Shown piece by piece: positions 26,492 through 34,295 of a stretch of DNA of 64,000 bases (position 1 is its first letter; every line of letters starts with the position of its first letter). Position numbers and translations under genes: made by a program. The stretch is from a virus. The notes below the pieces were generated by a model. The model was given only the letters and a program-made list of their open reading frames with translations, was not told the DNA's origin and made no database searches. The stretch covers positions 62,001 to 126,000 of IMG/VR virus record IMGVR_UViG_3300003690_002850; one strand, written 5' to 3'.

Positions 26492-27403
26492 ATGGTCATC
26501 TTAAACAACGGTTGTTCTTTTTCAGCTAAAAGCAAAATTAAATATGCTAAAAGCGGTAAAGGTGACGTCCTACTCCGCAAAGATGACAAAGTTCGCCGTT
26601 ATAAAGATTGGAACCTAATATCATATTGTGATTATTTACCAGGAGAAATACACAATATTGCTAAACACGGATCCGGTGTTGACGTAACACGGACTAAGAA
26701 GTTTCTAGATTCTGTACACCAACGGTGGATTAATAAAAATAAGGAATTAACGCATTTTATTTATCAAATTCCTCATCCCACTAGACAACCTATATTTGAA
26801 GAGCTAAAAGATGACGAAGAATTTTATAAAGCTACTTTACAAATTGATGAGGTTTGGGGTATTAAGAGTGACCAGCCATCTTACGTTACCCGAGCTGCTA
26901 AACACTCAACAGGTGATAGTGAACGGTTAACAGATGTGCTCAAGCTCCTAGGTCGGAGATTTAAGAGATTCGCGTTCGGTGAAAAATATATAGACACACC
27001 GTGGGATGAAGTTCGGAAAACAGAGTATCTACAGCAAAACTTTTTATGGCATCAAGTATGTAATGAAAATAAAATCTTCGGCCCTGCTCAACGTGAAAGA
27101 TATTTAAAGAAGGCACTTAATGGTGTAGACCAAAATGTTAATATGGTTCGTAATAAATGGCCAAATGTTAAAATTATATTTTTACGATATGAAGAGACTA
27201 AAATACCTTTAGTTTATGAGTATGGAAAAGATTGGTTTAAAAATACATTATCTAATTATTGCAAAAATAATAATATTACATATATATTTGAAGAGAACTT
27301 TAATACAAGATGGTTTCATGATAATGGTTTATGTGATGATAAAAGACATGCCAATCACGCCGGCGCTAAATTAATAGCAGATAAAATAAAGGAGCATTTA
27401 TGA
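26492..27403 (+). CDS. SGNH-hydrolase-like paralog, array copy 8
   Basis: 303 aa, the longest copy. It is the same sub-type as copy 3: VILNNGCSFSA (Ser9), CDYLPGEIHNIAKHGSGVD and THFIYQIPHPTRQP. A large unique middle (about 105-200) is rich in Arg/Lys/Asp. The end CDDKRHANHAGAKLIADKIKEHL has DxxH (DKRH). Its last codons again carry AAAGGAG and overlap the next small gene in ATGA. Confidence 0.7.
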   Translation: MVILNNGCSFSAKSKIKYAKSGKGDVLLRKDDKVRRYKDWNLISYCDYLPGEIHNIAKHGSGVDVTRTKKFLDSVHQRWINKNKELTHFIYQIPHPTRQPIFEELKDDEEFYKATLQIDEVWGIKSDQPSYVTRAAKHSTGDSERLTDVLKLLGRRFKRFAFGEKYIDTPWDEVRKTEYLQQNFLWHQVCNENKIFGPAQRERYLKKALNGVDQNVNMVRNKWPNVKIIFLRYEETKIPLVYEYGKDWFKNTLSNYCKNNNITYIFEENFNTRWFHDNGLCDDKRHANHAGAKLIADKIKEHL

Positions 27404-27507
27404 CATTTTTTTATAGAATAAAATTAAGATATCTTCAATTCAAGCAATGGTTATTACGAAAGCTCGGAAAAGACGACGACGATGACAATACATATCCTTT
27501 TTGGTAA
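27400..27507 (+). CDS. Small hypothetical protein, 35 aa
   Basis: ATG at 27400 overlaps the stop of array copy 8 and uses the GGAG in that gene's last codons. The product is MTFFYRIKLRYLQ...KDDDDDNTYPFW: a basic aromatic N-terminal half and a run of five Asp near the end. A peripheral-membrane or regulatory peptide is possible. Support comes from the conserved coupling signal, not homology. Confidence 0.45.
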   Translation: MTFFYRIKLRYLQFKQWLLRKLGKDDDDDNTYPFW

Positions 27508-27512
27508 TTAAT

Positions 27513-27520
27513 TATAAATA
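27513..27520 (+). promoter_or_regulatory. T4-type late promoter (TATAAATA)
   Basis: Perfect TATAAATA, then ATTAT, then ATG at 27526. With initiation six bases after the element, as in T4, the first transcribed base would be the A of the start codon. Confidence 0.65.
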
Positions 27521-27525
27521 ATTAT

Positions 27526-27702
27526 ATGAAATCTATTTTGTTGTGTGGTGGTAAGGGTTGTTGCCCGATGTTAGTACTACTTAAAGACAAAAAAACAGTA
27601 CAAATTACAGATGATAAAGGTAATACTGTTGAGATGCATATATCTCAAGCTAAATTAATTGATCAGGCTTTAAAAGATATTTTAAAGGAGGATAAATTAT
27701 AA
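27526..27702 (+). CDS. Small hypothetical protein, 58 aa
   Basis: Starts with ATG five bases after a perfect late promoter. The N-terminus is Cys/Gly-rich (MKSILLCGGKGCCPML), a possible metal-binding or redox cluster, followed by KTVQITDDKGNTVEMHISQAKL and a helical Lys-rich end. Its terminal codons contain AAAGGAGG, which can serve the following gene. The family is not recognised. Confidence 0.6.
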   Translation: MKSILLCGGKGCCPMLVLLKDKKTVQITDDKGNTVEMHISQAKLIDQALKDILKEDKL

Positions 27703-27734
27703 TTTTTATTGATGTATTAGCGTGTATTGGTTTA

Positions 27735-27983
27735 ATGTTTATTCTCAAATATGGTACTATTCTTAATTTTCCTAGAAGAATCATCACAAAAATATCTTTT
27801 ATAAAGGAATTATTTAAATGTAGTTTATGCTTAGGCTTCTGGGCTGGTGTTATTGTATATTTCGTTAGTAAAAATGAATATATATTATTTCCGTTTGTGA
27901 GTGCTGGTGTGTGTTGGATAATAGATAATTTTAATAACGTACTTCAATCAATTGAAATAAAACTTGATAAAGAAGATTCTTAA
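27735..27983 (+). CDS. DUF1360-like small membrane protein
   Basis: 82 aa from ATG 27735. FKCSLCLGFWAGVIVYF has the C..C.GFW.G signature of DUF1360 membrane proteins. A second hydrophobic segment (ILFPFVSAGVCWIIDNF) follows, and a short acidic tail faces one side of the membrane. The ATG has no ribosome-binding site, whereas a strong AAAGGAGG at 27684-27691 sits 4-10 bases before in-frame ATT (27696), ATA (27699) and ATT (27702) codons. Starting there would complete an N-terminal membrane segment (DVLACIGLMFILKYG). The true start is therefore uncertain. Confidence 0.6.
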   Translation: MFILKYGTILNFPRRIITKISFIKELFKCSLCLGFWAGVIVYFVSKNEYILFPFVSAGVCWIIDNFNNVLQSIEIKLDKEDS

Positions 27984-27997
27984 TATATAATAAATAT

Positions 27998-28645
27998 ATG
28001 AAGTTTTCTAGTACGAAGATTCTTGAACTCGGTAGCTGTGCTTTTCGACAACCAAATGCCAGTCATTCTCATTGTAGATTTTTACATGGTTATAGATTAA
28101 CAGCTAAATTCTGGTTCGGTACTAATCAATTAGACGAGAACCATTGGGTTGTAGATTTCGGCGACTTAAGCCGTCTTAAAAACATTTTAAAAGATCAGTT
28201 TGATCATACAACTTGTATTGCGGCAGATGATTCCGCTTTACCTATCTTCGAAGAATTACAAAAAGCGGATGCATGTGATTTAAGAGTAATGCCTAATGGA
28301 ACAGGTATTGAAAGAATCGCTGAATATTGTCATAATATTGCTAATGATGTTATAAGAGAGCAAACTGAAGGTAGATGTTGGGTGGATAAAGTTGAAGTTT
28401 TTGAACATGAAAACAATTCTGCTATATATACAGAGAATATTACTACTACGATGAGATTTGCTGATGCGTTTGTTAATGAAATGGGTAAAGGAAGTAAAAG
28501 AAGATCAGGAGAAAATACAACAAATATTGTATCTAACTGGGATGAAATTGACTGGGGGTATATAATGTTTACTAAAGACGAAGAAGCCGATAAAGAAAAA
28601 AATGAACGAAAAAGAATCAGAGATACTAAACGTCGACGGAAATAA
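27998..28645 (+). CDS. queD: 6-carboxytetrahydropterin synthase QueD
   Basis: 215 aa T-fold enzyme. Zinc-ligand histidines appear in SHSHCRFLHGYRL, then WVVDFGDLSRLKNIL...FDHTT, and the catalytic VEVFEHENNSAIY. It turns dihydroneopterin triphosphate into 6-carboxytetrahydropterin. It is longer than bacterial QueD (about 120-140 aa); the extra C-terminal part ends in a highly charged tail (EKNERKRIRDTKRRRK). It overlaps queE by 44 bases. Confidence 0.88.
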   Translation: MKFSSTKILELGSCAFRQPNASHSHCRFLHGYRLTAKFWFGTNQLDENHWVVDFGDLSRLKNILKDQFDHTTCIAADDSALPIFEELQKADACDLRVMPNGTGIERIAEYCHNIANDVIREQTEGRCWVDKVEVFEHENNSAIYTENITTTMRFADAFVNEMGKGSKRRSGENTTNIVSNWDEIDWGYIMFTKDEEADKEKNERKRIRDTKRRRK

Positions 28646-29372
28646 TACAATTTATTTATCTGATGATAAAATATTTTATACCGTAGAAGGAGAAGGTGAA
28701 CTTGTAGGGTATCCTTCTGTGTTTATGCGGCTTTCGATGTGTAACTTAACATGTCAAGGCTTTGCATCAGAAGATTCACCTCACGGGTGTGATAGTTATA
28801 TTTCTTGGAGTGTAAAAAACAAACTTACATTAAAAGAGATACTTGATTTTCTCGAGACTAGTGGTTATAAAGATCATTTATACAATGGTGCTATATTAAA
28901 AATTACTGGCGGAGAGCCTTTAGTACAGCAAAAGGCATTATTACGCTTTTTAAATTATATGGAAGTTGAATGGGGATGGGTTCCTCGTATAGATTTTGAA
29001 ACTAATGCTACTATTTTACCTGATAAAGAGTGGACGAGAGTAAAAGCTACGTTTACTACATCTCCCAAAATGAGTAATAATGGTGATCCTGTAGATAGAC
29101 GGTATAAACCTAAAGTATTAGAGTGGCATGCTTTCATGGGGTCTGGTTTTAAGTTTGTTATTAATCAAGAATCAGATATAGATGAAGTTTTTGGTAAATA
29201 TGTTGTACCGTTTGATATACCTACAGGTAGGGTATGGCTAATGCCTTGTTGCGGTAGCAGAGAGGAGCATATAGAGAAGGCTCCTATGGTTGCTGAGCTA
29301 GCTAAAAGGTATAGGTTTAACTTTAGTCCTAGATTACATTTATTAGTATGGGATATGGCCTTAAAAGTATAG
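28602..29372 (+). CDS. queE: 7-carboxy-7-deazaguanine synthase QueE (radical SAM)
   Basis: 256 aa. Substrate-binding YTVEGEGELVGYPSVFMRL is followed by the iron-sulfur cysteines in CNLTCQGFASEDSPHGCDS, then KITGGEPLVQ (GGEP motif), TNAT and a C-terminal LHLLVWD. The cluster motif is Cx3Cx11C: nine residues are inserted before the CD(S/T) end of the usual Cx3Cx2C. QueE makes CDG from carboxytetrahydropterin. No other start gives the complete N-terminus. Confidence 0.88.
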   Translation: MNEKESEILNVDGNNTIYLSDDKIFYTVEGEGELVGYPSVFMRLSMCNLTCQGFASEDSPHGCDSYISWSVKNKLTLKEILDFLETSGYKDHLYNGAILKITGGEPLVQQKALLRFLNYMEVEWGWVPRIDFETNATILPDKEWTRVKATFTTSPKMSNNGDPVDRRYKPKVLEWHAFMGSGFKFVINQESDIDEVFGKYVVPFDIPTGRVWLMPCCGSREEHIEKAPMVAELAKRYRFNFSPRLHLLVWDMALKV

Positions 29373-29392
29373 ATTAATAAATATTAAATAAT

Positions 29393-30151
29393 ATGAGGAT
29401 TGCAATTAGTGGAACAGCGTGTCAGGGCAAGACAACCTTAATTACAGATTTCTTAGAGCAATGGCCTAACTATAAAACACCTAAAAAAACTTATAGAGAC
29501 ATTATCGAGGAAAATAATCTTGATCATTCTTCTAAAACTAATAAAAAAACCCAAAAAAAGATTTTAGAGTTTATGATCAAAGAGCAAAAGAAATATCGTA
29601 AGTCTGATAATGTAATTTTTGATAGATGTCCGTTAGATAATCTTGTATATAGTATGTGGTCAACTGAACAATCTGAGTCAGATATTGATGATAAATTTGT
29701 ACAAGAATGTATACCTCTTGTTAGAGAGAGTTTTTGTAATTTAGATATTATATTTTTTACACCTATAACAAAGGTTGCTCCGGTTGAGCTAACGGAAGAC
29801 GATTTACGTGATACCGATCCTAAAGTTATAGAAGAAGTTGATAATATATTTAAAGCTATGCATCGAGAATACATGACTAACGATAAAAGTGTATTTTTTG
29901 AAAACGAAGACAAACCTGGTATTATAGAAGTATTTGGTGATCGAAGACAGCGTATAGCAATACTTAAGCTTTATATAGATGCTGAGGGAGATATACACCC
30001 TGGCGGTGATCTCATTGATGAAGCTATGTTATCTGATCTGAAGGCGTTGAGTGGGGTATGGAATGACGTAGATCCTGCAGAACATTCTCATTTACGAAAA
30101 GCTATGGAAAAGCAAATTAAGCAGGATCGCAGTCATCGGATGAATAAATAA
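29393..30151 (+). CDS. P-loop kinase, AAA_28/NadR-like
   Basis: 252 aa. N-terminal Walker A GTACQGKTT (7-15), then FDRCPLDNLVY, a lid/Walker B-like segment typical of the NadR/deoxynucleoside-kinase-like AAA_28 proteins, and LDIIFFTPITK. The C-terminus from about 170 (GDRRQRIAILKLYID) ends in a charged helix. It probably phosphorylates a nucleoside, cofactor or nucleotide precursor; the substrate cannot be told. It follows queE by 20 bases. Confidence 0.65.
   Translation: MRIAISGTACQGKTTLITDFLEQWPNYKTPKKTYRDIIEENNLDHSSKTNKKTQKKILEFMIKEQKKYRKSDNVIFDRCPLDNLVYSMWSTEQSESDIDDKFVQECIPLVRESFCNLDIIFFTPITKVAPVELTEDDLRDTDPKVIEEVDNIFKAMHREYMTNDKSVFFENEDKPGIIEVFGDRRQRIAILKLYIDAEGDIHPGGDLIDEAMLSDLKALSGVWNDVDPAEHSHLRKAMEKQIKQDRSHRMNK
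30143..30150 (+). promoter_or_regulatory. Late-promoter-like element
   Basis: AATAAATA overlapping the stop of the kinase gene, followed by ATTAT and the ATG at 30156. Same spacing as the other late elements. Confidence 0.5.
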
Positions 30152-30155
30152 TTAT

Positions 30156-30347
30156 ATGACTGATTATGATAAATTATGCGAACGATATATGACTAGACAG
30201 GTACGTTCTTTTTATCCTCGTAAGTTTGAATTATCAAAAGAGTTTCTTGATGCATTTAAATTAGAATATTCTCGGTTAGTTGAAGGTGGTCAAAATAAAA
30301 AGACTCTATTAGAGAGAATTCGTAAAGCTTTAACCTTCCATCTTTAA
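30156..30347 (+). CDS. Small hypothetical protein, 63 aa
   Basis: Starts five bases after a late-promoter-like element. It is a compact charged helical protein (MTDYDKLCERYMTRQ...LLERIRKALTFHL). The last 18 bases overlap the convergent phoH gene. No family is recognised. Confidence 0.6.
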   Translation: MTDYDKLCERYMTRQVRSFYPRKFELSKEFLDAFKLEYSRLVEGGQNKKTLLERIRKALTFHL

Positions 30348-31130
30348 ATCTCGTAATACTCTTACAATATATTTTAAAATTTCCGATCTCACAATATCTA
30401 ATTCATTAAACTCAAATACACATATACCCTGATCGAGAGATTCTTTTTTATTAAATGCACTTATAATAGACTTAAATCCAGTTTTAATTCCAATATCACT
30501 TTGTTGGGTGTCTCCAGTTACTATATATTTCGTATTTTCTCCAAACCTTGTTAATATTGTAGTTAATTCCCCTGGAGTTAAGTTTTGAGCCTCATCCACA
30601 ACAACACAAGCATTATTAAACGTTAATCCACGTACGTAATTAACAGGTACGCATTTAATATATTGCTCGCTTATTAAATTAGTAGATAGTGACTTATCTA
30701 AAAATTCATTTAATTTTTCAAACAACGGAAAACACCACGGTAAGAACTTATCATCAACTTCTCCAGGAAGTGACCCCATACTTTTTGATGCCGACTCTAC
30801 AATGCTTCTTATGTAGATAATTTCTTGTACTTTTCGTGTACGTAATAACTGTAAAGCAACATATACTGATAAATATGTTTTTGCCGAGCCTGCTGGCCCA
30901 TCGACTAGAGCCATCTTACAAGTGTCCTTAAAACAACTTTCAAGGAACTCTTCATGAACTGGTGTTATCTCATATTTTTGTGTAACATTAAAATTTAGGA
31001 ATGTATTTTTTTCTATACTTTCTTTTATTTCCTGATTATTAACTATTGCTTTTCTACTAACTCGCTTGCCACTAAGTGCAGTCTTTTTAGTTGAGTTAGA
31101 AACCGACGCGGGCCGTCCTTTTCTAGCCAT
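30330..31130 (-). CDS. phoH: PhoH-family ATPase
   Basis: 266 aa. A basic N-terminal region of about 45 residues, then Walker A GPAGSAKTYL (about 78-87) and Walker B ACVVDEAQNLTPGEL, followed by KYIVTGDTQQSD (motif III with a sensor). This is the PhoH/PhoL core, common in marine T4-like phages and proposed as an RNA-associated ATPase or helicase. It is on the minus strand between plus-strand blocks. Its upstream region has a TTGATT but no convincing -10 with the local geometry. Confidence 0.9.
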   Translation of the reverse strand: MARKGRPASVSNSTKKTALSGKRVSRKAIVNNQEIKESIEKNTFLNFNVTQKYEITPVHEEFLESCFKDTCKMALVDGPAGSAKTYLSVYVALQLLRTRKVQEIIYIRSIVESASKSMGSLPGEVDDKFLPWCFPLFEKLNEFLDKSLSTNLISEQYIKCVPVNYVRGLTFNNACVVVDEAQNLTPGELTTILTRFGENTKYIVTGDTQQSDIGIKTGFKSIISAFNKKESLDQGICVFEFNELDIVRSEILKYIVRVLRDLKMEG

Positions 31131-31188
31131 ATCTTTAAGTATTTATTGCATTTTACATAAATTCAAATCAATAATTAAACATTTATCA

Positions 31189-31983
31189 GTGATAAAAATA
31201 TTTACAGGGTGGAGTAATTCAGGTGGCTCGACGACAGCACTTATTAACTTATGTAACTTATTTAACGACAACGGATATGAATGTATAATGTATGGGCCAC
31301 ATACATGGCACTTAGATCGGTGTCGCGGTGCAAATCTACAAACCGCGACTACTACAAAATCAGATAAAATTATATATCATTTTCTTGATGTAAGAAAAAC
31401 TAGACCGGATGTTGATAAGTTTGTTTTAACTTTGCACGAAAAGGCTCTATATCCTCTCAAAGAGAAACCAGTTCATATTTTTGATAAAGTTCATTTTTTA
31501 AATAAAGAACAGATTAACTGGCATGGAGTTTATAAGGATCTTTCGTGGTTTATATGTGGCAATGCTCATGAGAGTTTAATACCGCTTAAACAGCTAAAAC
31601 AAAGAGTAGCTGGCATTATAGGTAATATCGACGAGAATAAACAAGTACATATTTCAATACAAAGAGCTCTTAAAGATGGTCATAAAGATATTCGAATATA
31701 CGGTAATAACAATGACCCTCAATATTGGAATAACTATGTACAGCCGTTATTAAATAAAAACTCTAATGTAGTTAAGTTTATTGGATATGAAAATGATAAA
31801 CAGAAAGTATATAATACAGTGACCGATGTATATCATTCTTCATTATCTGAGAATGCTTCACTTGTATATGACGAGTGTAGGTTAACAGAAGTTACCTTTC
31901 ATGGTAATGAAAATATTGTCAACCAGCCTATTTGGTCAAATCTCGCTATTTTAAAACTGTGGGTACAGCAATTAGAATTATGA
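31189..31983 (+). CDS. Glycosyltransferase-like protein (GT-B type), first gene of the glycan island
   Basis: 264 aa from GTG 31189. The open frame extends back into phoH, but MIKIFTGWSNSGGSTTALINL is a natural GT4-like N-terminus (strand, glycine loop, helix). Later strands include ICGNAHESLIPLK, HKDIRIYGNN and VVKFIGYENDKQKVYN, equivalent to the second Rossmann half. No clear E..G.P nucleotide-sugar motif remains at the end, so the enzyme is short and may be specialised. It overlaps the next gene in ATGA. Confidence 0.6.
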   Translation: MIKIFTGWSNSGGSTTALINLCNLFNDNGYECIMYGPHTWHLDRCRGANLQTATTTKSDKIIYHFLDVRKTRPDVDKFVLTLHEKALYPLKEKPVHIFDKVHFLNKEQINWHGVYKDLSWFICGNAHESLIPLKQLKQRVAGIIGNIDENKQVHISIQRALKDGHKDIRIYGNNNDPQYWNNYVQPLLNKNSNVVKFIGYENDKQKVYNTVTDVYHSSLSENASLVYDECRLTEVTFHGNENIVNQPIWSNLAILKLWVQQLEL

Positions 31984-32738
31984 GTAATATTATTCAAACA
32001 TTATGGATCGGAAATACCTTTTCACCTATGGAGATTTTATCTTTGAATTCATTTGTTAAAAATGGTATGGAAATTCATTTATATTGTTATGAAGATATAA
32101 AAAATGTTCCTCGAGGCGTAGTTATAAAGGACGGTAGAGATATTCTCCCTAAAGAAGATATTTTTGCATATCAAGTCGGGGAAGGTAAAGGATCATATTC
32201 TGCTTTTTCTAATTACTTTCGATATAAGCTGTTATACGAAAAAGGTGGATGGTGGGTTGATACAGATATGGTCTGTCTACAACCGTGGAATTTTACAGAA
32301 GATCGTGTGTTTTGCTCTGAGGAAAATTATGAAACAGGATTATCTTTCTTAAACACAGGTGCTATTAAATGTCCAGTTGGTGATGAGTTAATGAATTACT
32401 GTTATAACGAATGCTTAAAGAAAGATAAACAAACCTTAGAGTGGGGTATCGTAGGTCCAAAGCTTTTAAATACAGCAGTACATAAATTTAAATATACTAA
32501 TTTTGTTAAACCTATACAGTCCTTTAGTCTTGTTGCTCCTTTTAGGTCACAATTGTTTATTATTCCAAAAGGTGGAGTATATGGTCTAAATGTATTAACG
32601 GATTTAATATTTACTCCAGGTAAAAATGTATATGGATTACATTTATGGAATGAAGCTTGGAATAGAATAGGTATAAGCAAGCATATTGATCATGATGTAA
32701 CTTCAATTTACGAGCAATTAAAATTAAAATATGTATAA
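31980..32738 (+). CDS. Glycosyltransferase with DxD motif (Gly_transf_sug / capsular type)
   Basis: 252 aa from the ATG at 31980, which overlaps the previous stop; an upstream ATG at 31932 lies inside that gene. IIQTLWIGNTFSPMEILSLNSF is the typical opening of the TcdA/OCH1-like sugar-transferase family. FRYKLLYEKGGWWVDTDMVCL carries the DxD site, followed by SFLNTGAIKC and GLHLWNEAWNR. It transfers a sugar from a nucleotide donor to a glycan; such genes are common in capsule clusters. Confidence 0.8.
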   Translation: MSNIIQTLWIGNTFSPMEILSLNSFVKNGMEIHLYCYEDIKNVPRGVVIKDGRDILPKEDIFAYQVGEGKGSYSAFSNYFRYKLLYEKGGWWVDTDMVCLQPWNFTEDRVFCSEENYETGLSFLNTGAIKCPVGDELMNYCYNECLKKDKQTLEWGIVGPKLLNTAVHKFKYTNFVKPIQSFSLVAPFRSQLFIIPKGGVYGLNVLTDLIFTPGKNVYGLHLWNEAWNRIGISKHIDHDVTSIYEQLKLKYV

Positions 32739-34287
32739 TATAGTATTTTTAATTAGTAAAGAACATTATAATACGAAAATGTCTCGTATTAGGTTTCATT
32801 CTATACGAGCTTTGTTTAATCATAAACAAGTCAATGGTATATATACTGGTCCTGGATGGGATAATTGGGGTTCCACTATATCAGTACAGGCAAATTTAGA
32901 TAATATTCTTAAAGGTAAAGAATGTCATTTAGTTATTGGATATAAACCTCTTGAAATTTCGGGATTCGCAGATATTACTTATAATAAATGTATTCGTTAT
33001 AATGAGATGTATGATAAAGAGTGGACATTAAAAGAAATAACTGAAAGTAAAGCTAATATTATTATATGTCATCATTATAATGACTATAAAGAATATATAA
33101 ACATCTTAAAAACTAAAAAACTTAATCATATTAAATGTTTAACATGGGTTCCTCACTGCGCTGATGCGAGTATATTTAAACCTAAACCTGAAATTGAAAA
33201 AATATATGATGTAGCACTTGTAGGAGCTACTAATGTTACAACAATGTTAGGAGAACATTATCCATTAAGAGCGAGAATGTGTAGGTTGCTGGATCTTATG
33301 CCGTATCGATATAGGTGTGCTGTTGTTCCGCACGTTGGTGGTTCGCACTCTGATGCATATACAGATAAATATGCTATCGATTTTGCTAATAAAATAAATT
33401 CAGCTAAAATTATTATAACAGATAGTGGTGCACCTAAATCTAGATTTGGAAAATATATAGAAGTGCCTATGTGTGGTGTTGCCTTGGCTGGTGATGTATA
33501 TGACGACCACCCTACAGATGTTGAATTATTAAAGTCTTTTTTAATTGATATTAATATGCAAATGTCTGATCAAGAAATTATTGAAAAGCTTGTTTATTAT
33601 TTAGAAAATAACAACGAAAGGGAAGAGAAGGTAAAAGCTGGTATTGAATATACTAAAGATTTCACTCAAGAAAGATATGCAGAAAGGTGTATTAATATAT
33701 TATCCAAATTACAAGAACAAGAAAATAAGTATATTGAATATATTAATTTGCAAAAAGAAAAAACTACTGATCCTGTACGGAGGGAAAAGTGGCTAAATGG
33801 AGAGTGGTTAAGTAAGCTCGGTGGTTTTAAGAAGATTTTTAATAAGCATGTAGATTATATTGGTAATGAGTGTTTATGTATCGGTGCGAGAACTGGCCAA
33901 GAGGTACAGGCTTTAATAGATTTAAATAAAAACGCAATTGGTATAGATTTAGTTGCATGCGAACCACTCGTCGTTGAAGGAGATTTCCATGATTTGAGGT
34001 TTGATAATGAATCTTTTGATTTTATTTTTTCTAATGCATTCGATCACTCATTATACCCTTCGAAATTTTGCTCTGAAATGATACGAGTTTTAAAACCAGG
34101 CGGTGTCGTATTATTACATCTACAAGTAAATGTACCTAACGATAAATATGGTGTTTTTGATATAAAAGACACACAAGCTGATGTATTTAATAGACTGCCA
34201 AGCAACACAGAGGTTATAAAATTGAATAATATTTTTTATGAAGAGTTTAACACATTTAATCAAGAGGTTTTAATTAAGAAAATATAA
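32731..34287 (+). CDS. Fusion of GT-B-like glycosyltransferase and SAM methyltransferase
   Basis: 518 aa with two modules. Residues 1-345 look like a glycosyltransferase of the phage/capsule type: CLTWVPHCADASIFKP, VALVGATN, SAKIIITDSGAPKSRFGKYIEVPMCGVALAGD, then the usual C-terminal helix. After a linker, residues about 385-518 form a class I methyltransferase: ECLCIGARTGQEVQAL (motif I), IGIDLVA, LRFDNESFDFIFSNAFDHS and RVLKPGGVVLLHL. Coupled glycosyl transfer and methyl capping is an appealing reading, but inferred. Confidence 0.7.
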   Translation: MYNIVFLISKEHYNTKMSRIRFHSIRALFNHKQVNGIYTGPGWDNWGSTISVQANLDNILKGKECHLVIGYKPLEISGFADITYNKCIRYNEMYDKEWTLKEITESKANIIICHHYNDYKEYINILKTKKLNHIKCLTWVPHCADASIFKPKPEIEKIYDVALVGATNVTTMLGEHYPLRARMCRLLDLMPYRYRCAVVPHVGGSHSDAYTDKYAIDFANKINSAKIIITDSGAPKSRFGKYIEVPMCGVALAGDVYDDHPTDVELLKSFLIDINMQMSDQEIIEKLVYYLENNNEREEKVKAGIEYTKDFTQERYAERCINILSKLQEQENKYIEYINLQKEKTTDPVRREKWLNGEWLSKLGGFKKIFNKHVDYIGNECLCIGARTGQEVQALIDLNKNAIGIDLVACEPLVVEGDFHDLRFDNESFDFIFSNAFDHSLYPSKFCSEMIRVLKPGGVVLLHLQVNVPNDKYGVFDIKDTQADVFNRLPSNTEVIKLNNIFYEEFNTFNQEVLIKKI

Positions 34288-34295
34288 AAACAACA

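Noticed and set aside
21117-27403. Repeated sequence suggesting a CRISPR array or repeat-type mobile element
   Set aside because: The periodicity is one repeat per gene of 650-910 bases, explained by gene duplication; there are no short uniform spacers.
27989-27996. AATAAATA before queD as a late promoter
   Set aside because: Only one base separates it from the ATG, so transcription would start inside the gene.
28330-28650. 106-codon open frame on minus strand
   Set aside because: Antisense to queD and rich in Ser/Leu/Val as shadows are; queD has full motif support.
31066-31188. N-terminal extension of the first glycan gene
   Set aside because: The added residues would overlap the start of phoH on the other strand, and the sequence lacks the strand-loop start typical of glycosyltransferases.
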